Positions 4,178 through 7,630 of a stretch of DNA of 7,630 nucleotides are shown in pieces. Source of the stretch: Oscillospiraceae bacterium (GTDB taxonomy: Bacteria > Bacillota > Clostridia > Oscillospirales > Acutalibacteraceae). The DNA is taken from assembly GCA_031283835.1 (NCBI GenBank), contig JAITBA010000147.1:1-7630 (forward strand). The letters are read 5' to 3'. Position numbers and translations under genes: made by a program. The stretch's first letter is position 1. The number at the start of each line of letters is the position of its first letter. Below the pieces are notes generated by a model, which searched no databases, was not told where the DNA came from, and saw nothing but the letters and a program-made list of their open reading frames with translations.

Positions 4178-6127
4178 ATGTCCCTTCTCTCCCTCCAAAA
4201 CCTCGCCATGGGGTTCAAAGACCGCACACTGTTTCATCATATCAACCTCAAGCTGGAACCCGGCGAGCGGCTGGCGCTCATCGGGGCCAACGGCTGCGGC
4301 AAAACCACGCTCCTGCGCCTGATCACCGGGGAATACGCGCCGGAAGAGGGGCAGGTGGTGCTGGGCAAGCATGTTCGGCTGGGCTATGCCGCGCAAGAAA
4401 CGCAGGCCGAAGCCGCGCCCCAAGAAGCGCCGCGAACGGTCTACGAAGAGGCCTTATCTGTTTTTGCGCCGTTGTTGGCCCTCGAGCAGGAGCTGGAGAC
4501 GCTTGCGGCGCAATTGCAAGACGAAACGCACCCGCTGCACAAAAATTTGCTGCACCGCCAGGCCGATGCCCACGAAGCCTTTGAGCGCGAGGGCGGACGC
4601 ACGTTCCGTGCCCGCACCAAGTCGCTGCTCACCGGCCTTGGGTTTGGTCTCGAAGCGCAGGCACAGCCCGTCCAAATCCTAAGCGGCGGGCAGAAGGTGA
4701 AGCTGCGGTTGGGGCGGCTGCTGCTTGCGGGCGCCGACCTGCTGCTGTTGGACGAGCCCACCAACCACCTCGATATCGCCGCCTGCGCTTGGCTGGAGGG
4801 CTATCTCCAAAGCTACGCCGGCGCGGTGATTTTGGTTTCGCACGATCGTTGGTTTCTCGACCGCGTGGCCACCAAAACCGCACTGATGCGCCATGGCGGG
4901 CTCACAATCTTCGCCGGCGGCTATGCCGCTTCTCTGGCGCAAATCAAAACCCAGGCGGCGCTTGACCGTCGTCGTTACGAGAACCAAATGGCCGAAATCC
5001 GCCGTATCGAAGGCATTATCGCCCAGCAAAAGCGGTTCAACCAGGAGCGCAATTATGTCACCATTGCCAGCAAAGAAAAACAGATTGCCCGCCTGCGCGC
5101 CGCGCTTGTTGAACCGCCGCCCAACCCAAAAGAGCTGCGTTTCCGCTTTCCCGAAGCGGCCGCCGCCGGCAACGAGGTGCTGCGCCTGCGCGGTCTGTCC
5201 AAATCCTTTGGCGAAAAGCCGCTGTTTCGGGAGGTGGAGGCGCTCCTCGAAAAAGGCGACCGTGCGTTTATTCTTGGCGCCAACGGTTGCGGCAAAACCA
5301 CGCTGCTCAAGCTGTTGCAGCGAAAGTTGCAACCCGAAAGCGGTTGGTTTAGCTGGGGCGCGAATGTGCGCCCGGGGTTCTACGACCAGGAGCTTAGCGA
5401 CGTGCGCGGCAAAAAAACGGTTCTCGACGAAGTTTGGGACGCTTTTCGCACCATGACCCAAACAGAAGTGCGCACCTTGCTGGGTCACTTTCTATTTTCG
5501 GGCGACGATGTGCACAAAAGCGTCGAAACCCTCAGCGGCGGCGAGCGCGCCCGTGTGGCCCTGCTCAAGCTTCTGCTGTCCGGCGCGAACGTCCTTGTGC
5601 TCGACGAGCCCACCAATCACCTCGATATCCCCTCCCGCGAGGCCCTCGAAACCGCGCTGGCCCAGTTTGACGGCACAATTCTGTGCGTGTCGCACGACCG
5701 CTATTTCATTTCTAAGCTGGCGACCAAGGTGTTTGCGCTGCGCCGTGACGGCCTTGTTTTTTGCGGTGCCACCTACGAAGAATATGCGGCACAAACCGCC
5801 GCGCAAGGCACACAACCAGTCACCCCAAAAAGCCCAACGGCTTGCCGCGAACCCCAGGACGCCCCGGCCTTGCCGCAGGAGGCAAAAAACGCGTACCAGA
5901 GGAGAAAACAGGCCCAGGTGGCGGCTGTGAAGCAAAAGCAGGCCTTGCGCGTCTGCGAGGCCCAAATTGCCCGGCTGGAGCAAACGCAGCAAACCCTCCG
6001 CGCGCAGCTTGCCAACCCGGCCAACGCCGCCGACTACGAACGGCTTTTGCGCCTGACAGAAGAACTGCACGCCTGCGAAGACGAATTGTTGCGGGCAATG
6101 GAAGAATGGGAAGCGCTGCTGACATAG
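4178..6127 (+). CDS. ABC-F family ATPase, YdiF/Uup-like ribosome-associated factor
   Basis: This 649-residue protein has two ABC ATPase domains and no membrane segments, the mark of ABC-F proteins, which bind the ribosomal E site and act on translation rather than transport. Domain 1: Walker A GANGCGKT (36-43), signature LSGGQ (168-172), Walker B LLLLDEPTNHLD (188-199), SHD (221-223). A charged helical linker at about 252-316 corresponds to the tRNA-interacting P-site motif. Domain 2: Walker A GANGCGKT (367-374), LSGGE (452-456), VLVLDEPTNHLD (472-483), SHD (505-507). Both catalytic Glu are present (193, 477). A Pro-rich hinge (about 545-566) leads to a C-terminal coiled coil (about 567-649), as in YdiF and Uup. 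The length suits these subfamilies. The start is set by GGAG with a 6-nt spacer; the frame is open further upstream but without a site. I see no clear promoter immediately upstream. A housekeeping role is likelier than antibiotic resistance, which sequence alone cannot exclude. Confidence 0.93.
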   Translation: MSLLSLQNLAMGFKDRTLFHHINLKLEPGERLALIGANGCGKTTLLRLITGEYAPEEGQVVLGKHVRLGYAAQETQAEAAPQEAPRTVYEEALSVFAPLLALEQELETLAAQLQDETHPLHKNLLHRQADAHEAFEREGGRTFRARTKSLLTGLGFGLEAQAQPVQILSGGQKVKLRLGRLLLAGADLLLLDEPTNHLDIAACAWLEGYLQSYAGAVILVSHDRWFLDRVATKTALMRHGGLTIFAGGYAASLAQIKTQAALDRRRYENQMAEIRRIEGIIAQQKRFNQERNYVTIASKEKQIARLRAALVEPPPNPKELRFRFPEAAAAGNEVLRLRGLSKSFGEKPLFREVEALLEKGDRAFILGANGCGKTTLLKLLQRKLQPESGWFSWGANVRPGFYDQELSDVRGKKTVLDEVWDAFRTMTQTEVRTLLGHFLFSGDDVHKSVETLSGGERARVALLKLLLSGANVLVLDEPTNHLDIPSREALETALAQFDGTILCVSHDRYFISKLATKVFALRRDGLVFCGATYEEYAAQTAAQGTQPVTPKSPTACREPQDAPALPQEAKNAYQRRKQAQVAAVKQKQALRVCEAQIARLEQTQQTLRAQLANPANAADYERLLRLTEELHACEDELLRAMEEWEALLT

Positions 6128-6136
6128 AGGGAAGGC

Positions 6137-6183
6137 GGCTCTTTGCGCGGGCTGCGCACAAAAGCGAGCCATTTCCTTTCTCT
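6137..6183 (+). terminator. Terminator-like hairpin after the ABC-F gene
   Basis: GGCTC (6137-6141) pairs with GAGCC (6166-6170), and within it GCGC (6145-6148) pairs with GCGC (6154-6157) around a 5-nt loop. An asymmetric internal loop separates the two helices. The tail (6171-6183) is pyrimidine-rich but has no pure T-run, so termination may be partial. It lies 10 nt past the stop codon. Confidence 0.4.
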
Positions 6184-6248
6184 GCGTTGGCAATCCCGCA
6201 TTTTCTTGAAAAAAATACAAATAATAAGCGGAAAACGCAAGGTTTTGT

Positions 6249-6278
6249 TTGACAAAGGCCAGTGGAATCTGTTATACT
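6249..6278 (+). promoter_or_regulatory. Sigma-A promoter of the mreB-mreC operon
   Basis: A perfect TTGACA (6249-6254) and TATACT (6273-6278) are 18 bp apart, with TG one base before the -10 (extended -10). The start would be near 6285, giving a leader of about 128 nt before mreB. The promoter separates the shape operon from the ABC-F gene. Confidence 0.8.
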
Positions 6279-6308
6279 AATAGTTGCAGCGTGGGTACGT
6301 ATAACAAA

Positions 6309-6333
6309 TTGCCGGCGCGTTGGCGCGCTGCAA
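6309..6333 (+). other. Hairpin in the mreB 5' leader
   Basis: GCGCG (6315-6319) pairs with CGCGC (6324-6328) around the loop TTGG, extended past a small internal loop by TTGC (6309-6312) with GCAA (6330-6333). It lies about 25 nt into the leader and has no T-tract, so it is not a terminator. It may stabilise the mRNA or have no role. I see nothing else recognisable in the 6128-6412 gap apart from the terminator-like hairpin and the promoter. Confidence 0.3.
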
Positions 6334-6412
6334 ACCAAACAAAAACAAAAGTTTGTGGCGCGAGTGAGCCGCACCGCGGTTGCCCGCAAATGTGAGAGGA
6401 GAAATATTCTAT

Positions 6413-7426
6413 ATGGCACTTTTTTCGCAGGACATTGGGATTGACTTGGGAACGGCGAACACGTTGGTGTTTGTTAAGGGCAAAGGGGTAGTGATCCGCG
6501 AACCCAGCGTGGTGGCGGTGAACCAAAAGACCAACCCGCCCAGCGTGGTGGCCGTGGGCGAGCAGGCCAAAGAGATGATTGGCCGCACACCCGGCTCCAT
6601 CATTGCGGTGCGCCCGCTGAAGGATGGCGTGATTGCCGATTTTAATATCACGGCAGATATGCTCAAGTCGTTCATTCGCCGCGCAATGAATAATTCCCCC
6701 TTTAACCGGGCCAATGTGCTCATCTGCATTCCTTCGGGCGTCACCGAGGTGGAGCGCCGGGCGGTGTTTGGCGCGGCCAAGGGCGCGGGTGCCAAAGAGG
6801 TGCACCTCATTGAGGAGCCTATGGCGGCGGCTATCGGCGCGGGCTTGCCTGTGGGCGAGGCCACCGGCTCCATGGTGGTCGATATCGGCGGCGGCACCAG
6901 CGAGGTGGCGGTCATTTCGCTGGGCGACGTGGTCACCAGCCGTTCTGCGCGCGTGGCCGGCGATAATTTTGACGAAGCCATCATATCCTACATCAAAAAG
7001 AAGTACAACCTACTCATTGGCGAGCGCACGGCGGAGGACATCAAAATCGGCATCGGTTCGGCCTATCCTTTTGAGGGCGAGGGCAAAATGACCATCAAAG
7101 GCCGCAACCTAATGGACGGCCTGCCCAAGCACGTCGACGTTACCGCCGAAGAAATTCGCGAGGCCCTGGCCGACCCGGTCAATCAGATCCTCGATGCCAT
7201 TCGTGCCACCCTTGAGCGCACCCCGCCAGAGCTTGCCGCCGATATCATCGACCACGGCATTATGTTAACGGGCGGCGGCGCGTTGCTGCGCGGTCTCGAT
7301 CATCTAATCCAAGCCGAAACCAAAATCCCTGTGCACGTTGCCGAAAAACCCCTCGACTGCGTTGTGGACGGCTGCGGCATCTGTCTCGAAAATTCTCGCC
7401 TATACCGCACAAGCGAAGACGACTAA
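6413..7426 (+). CDS. mreB: Rod-shape-determining actin homologue MreB
   Basis: This 337-residue bacterial actin polymerises under the membrane and guides the elongasome (MreC, MreD, RodA, PBP2) that builds the lateral cell wall. Landmarks: phosphate-1 loop IDLGTANT (10-17), RPLKDGVIADF (67-77), IEEPMAAAIGAGLP (133-146), phosphate-2 VVDIGGGTSEVAV (155-167), AGDNFDEAI (182-190), IGERTAEDIKI (202-212), LERTPPELAADI (267-278) and adenosine motif TGGGALLRGL (286-295). Length is typical. The start chosen is ATG at 6413, matching the usual MreB opening; AGGAG (6397-6401) is 11 nt upstream, slightly long spacing. The frame remains open upstream to 6380 without support. Some stretches (IGERTAEDIKI, LERTPPELAADI) are also close to the paralogue Mbl, but the following mreC favours mreB. 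It has its own promoter. Confidence 0.93.
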   Translation: MALFSQDIGIDLGTANTLVFVKGKGVVIREPSVVAVNQKTNPPSVVAVGEQAKEMIGRTPGSIIAVRPLKDGVIADFNITADMLKSFIRRAMNNSPFNRANVLICIPSGVTEVERRAVFGAAKGAGAKEVHLIEEPMAAAIGAGLPVGEATGSMVVDIGGGTSEVAVISLGDVVTSRSARVAGDNFDEAIISYIKKKYNLLIGERTAEDIKIGIGSAYPFEGEGKMTIKGRNLMDGLPKHVDVTAEEIREALADPVNQILDAIRATLERTPPELAADIIDHGIMLTGGGALLRGLDHLIQAETKIPVHVAEKPLDCVVDGCGICLENSRLYRTSEDD

Positions 7427-7479
7427 CGTCTGCGCACTGCGGGTGGGGGTTCTTTTCTTTACATCCACAAGAAAGGAGC

Positions 7480-7489
7480 AGGAGGTGAT
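7480..7489 (+). promoter_or_regulatory. Perfect Shine-Dalgarno sequence that sets the mreC start
   Basis: AGGAGGTGAT is fully complementary to the 3' end of 16S rRNA. Counting from AGGAGG, a 7-nt spacer leads to CTG at 7493, in the frame that encodes an MreC-like N-terminus. The site lies in the mreB-mreC gap, 53 nt past the mreB stop. The overlapping GTG at 7485 opens only a 13-codon frame (including the stop) in another register. Confidence 0.75.
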
Positions 7490-7492
7490 TCC

Positions 7493-7630
7493 CTGTATCG
7501 GTTTTTTAAAACTGCGGCGGTGAAGGCGTTTGCGGTGGTGCTGGGCTTGCTGATTGCGGGCGCCATGCTGGCTTTGGCTCTGCGGGGCAATAGCTCTCCC
7601 CTTGCTTCTGCTGTTGGTTTGGTGGTTAGC
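7493..7630 (+). CDS. mreC: Rod-shape-determining protein MreC, N-terminal part (runs off the edge)
   Basis: MreC is a bitopic membrane protein that links MreB to the wall-synthesis machinery on the outer face. The visible 46 codons read (M)YRFFKTAAVKAF, then a hydrophobic segment of about 18-20 residues (AVVLGLLIAGAMLALAL), then RGNSS and the start of the extracellular part. This matches the basic N-terminus and single membrane anchor of MreC, in the expected place after mreB. The frame is the same as mreB's and is open from the mreB stop, yet it has no ATG, GTG or TTG before GTG at 7520, which has no ribosome binding site and would remove the basic head. CTG at 7493 is therefore the best start. 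The identity rests on a short N-terminus plus context. Confidence 0.75.
   Translation, partial: MYRFFKTAAVKAFAVVLGLLIAGAMLALALRGNSSPLASAVGLVVS

Noticed and set aside
3829..4227. Minus-strand open frame of 132 residues across the non-coding gap
   Set aside because: It is antisense to the promoter-terminator RNA and its leader, lacks a ribosome binding site and has no domain. The conserved-looking tail (GLFKKSSKINGF) is better explained as a translation of a conserved RNA gene.
3964..4584. Plus-strand open frame of 206 residues overlapping the ABC-F start
   Set aside because: It starts at TTG inside the terminator region and becomes Arg/Ala-rich where it overlaps the ABC-F gene in another frame, which is typical of a G+C-rich shadow frame.
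4679..6220. Long minus-strand open frames (269 and 242 residues) opposite the ABC-F gene
   Set aside because: They are shadows of a strongly coding G+C-rich gene, with Gln/Arg/Ala-rich composition and no ribosome binding sites.
1..7630. CRISPR arrays, tRNA or rRNA genes, phage genes
   Set aside because: I looked for spaced direct repeats, cloverleaf and CCA ends, rRNA signature stretches and phage proteins, and found none.

Overview
The window looks chromosomal and comes from a Gram-positive, Clostridia-like member of the Firmicutes. The evidence is a lipoprotein with a Firmicutes-style lipobox, a Cna-B/thioester surface adhesin, AGGAGG-type ribosome binding sites, sigma-A type promoters and a mreB-mreC pair. 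I cannot name the species. Two composition regimes meet in the middle. The left half (about 1-3700) is clearly poorer in G+C than the right half (about 4180-7630), so the left half reads as an accessory or acquired surface-protein locus beside a housekeeping region.

Left region, minus strand. A GTG-started lipoprotein gene (3697-2951) has a Ser/Thr/Pro-rich stalk and a short, degenerate CAP-like C-terminal domain. It is followed, across a strong intrinsic terminator (2924-2897), by a 920-residue secreted adhesin (2862-100). The adhesin has a signal peptide, an N-terminal thioester (TQXA) domain with the Cys/Gln pair visible, and six SpaA/Cna-B type domains. The sixth Cna-B domain stops abruptly and no sortase motif follows. 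Directly after the break come a consensus promoter and the first codons of another minus-strand gene (49-1). The simplest reading is that an insertion sequence, possibly of the IS630 type, has cut off the 3' end of the adhesin gene.

Middle region (3720-4177, no substantial protein gene). A near-consensus plus-strand promoter (3733-3761) shares its -10 region with a weaker minus-strand promoter that could serve the lipoprotein gene. The plus-strand promoter would produce a structured RNA of about 237 nt ending at a strong intrinsic terminator (3971-4004). This is probably an independent small non-coding RNA; a raiA-type RNA is a tentative guess from memory. It could instead be the first part of a long leader for the next gene. 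Between the terminator and the ABC-F gene lie a possible ten-codon leader peptide and mutually exclusive hairpins.

Right region, plus strand. An ABC-F ATPase gene (4178-6127; YdiF/Uup-like, ribosome-associated) is followed by a 285-bp intergenic gap with a terminator-like hairpin and a strong extended -10 promoter (6249-6278). This promoter drives mreB (6413-7426) and the start of mreC (from 7493), the rod-shape cytoskeleton operon. mreC appears to start at a CTG codon behind a perfect Shine-Dalgarno sequence.
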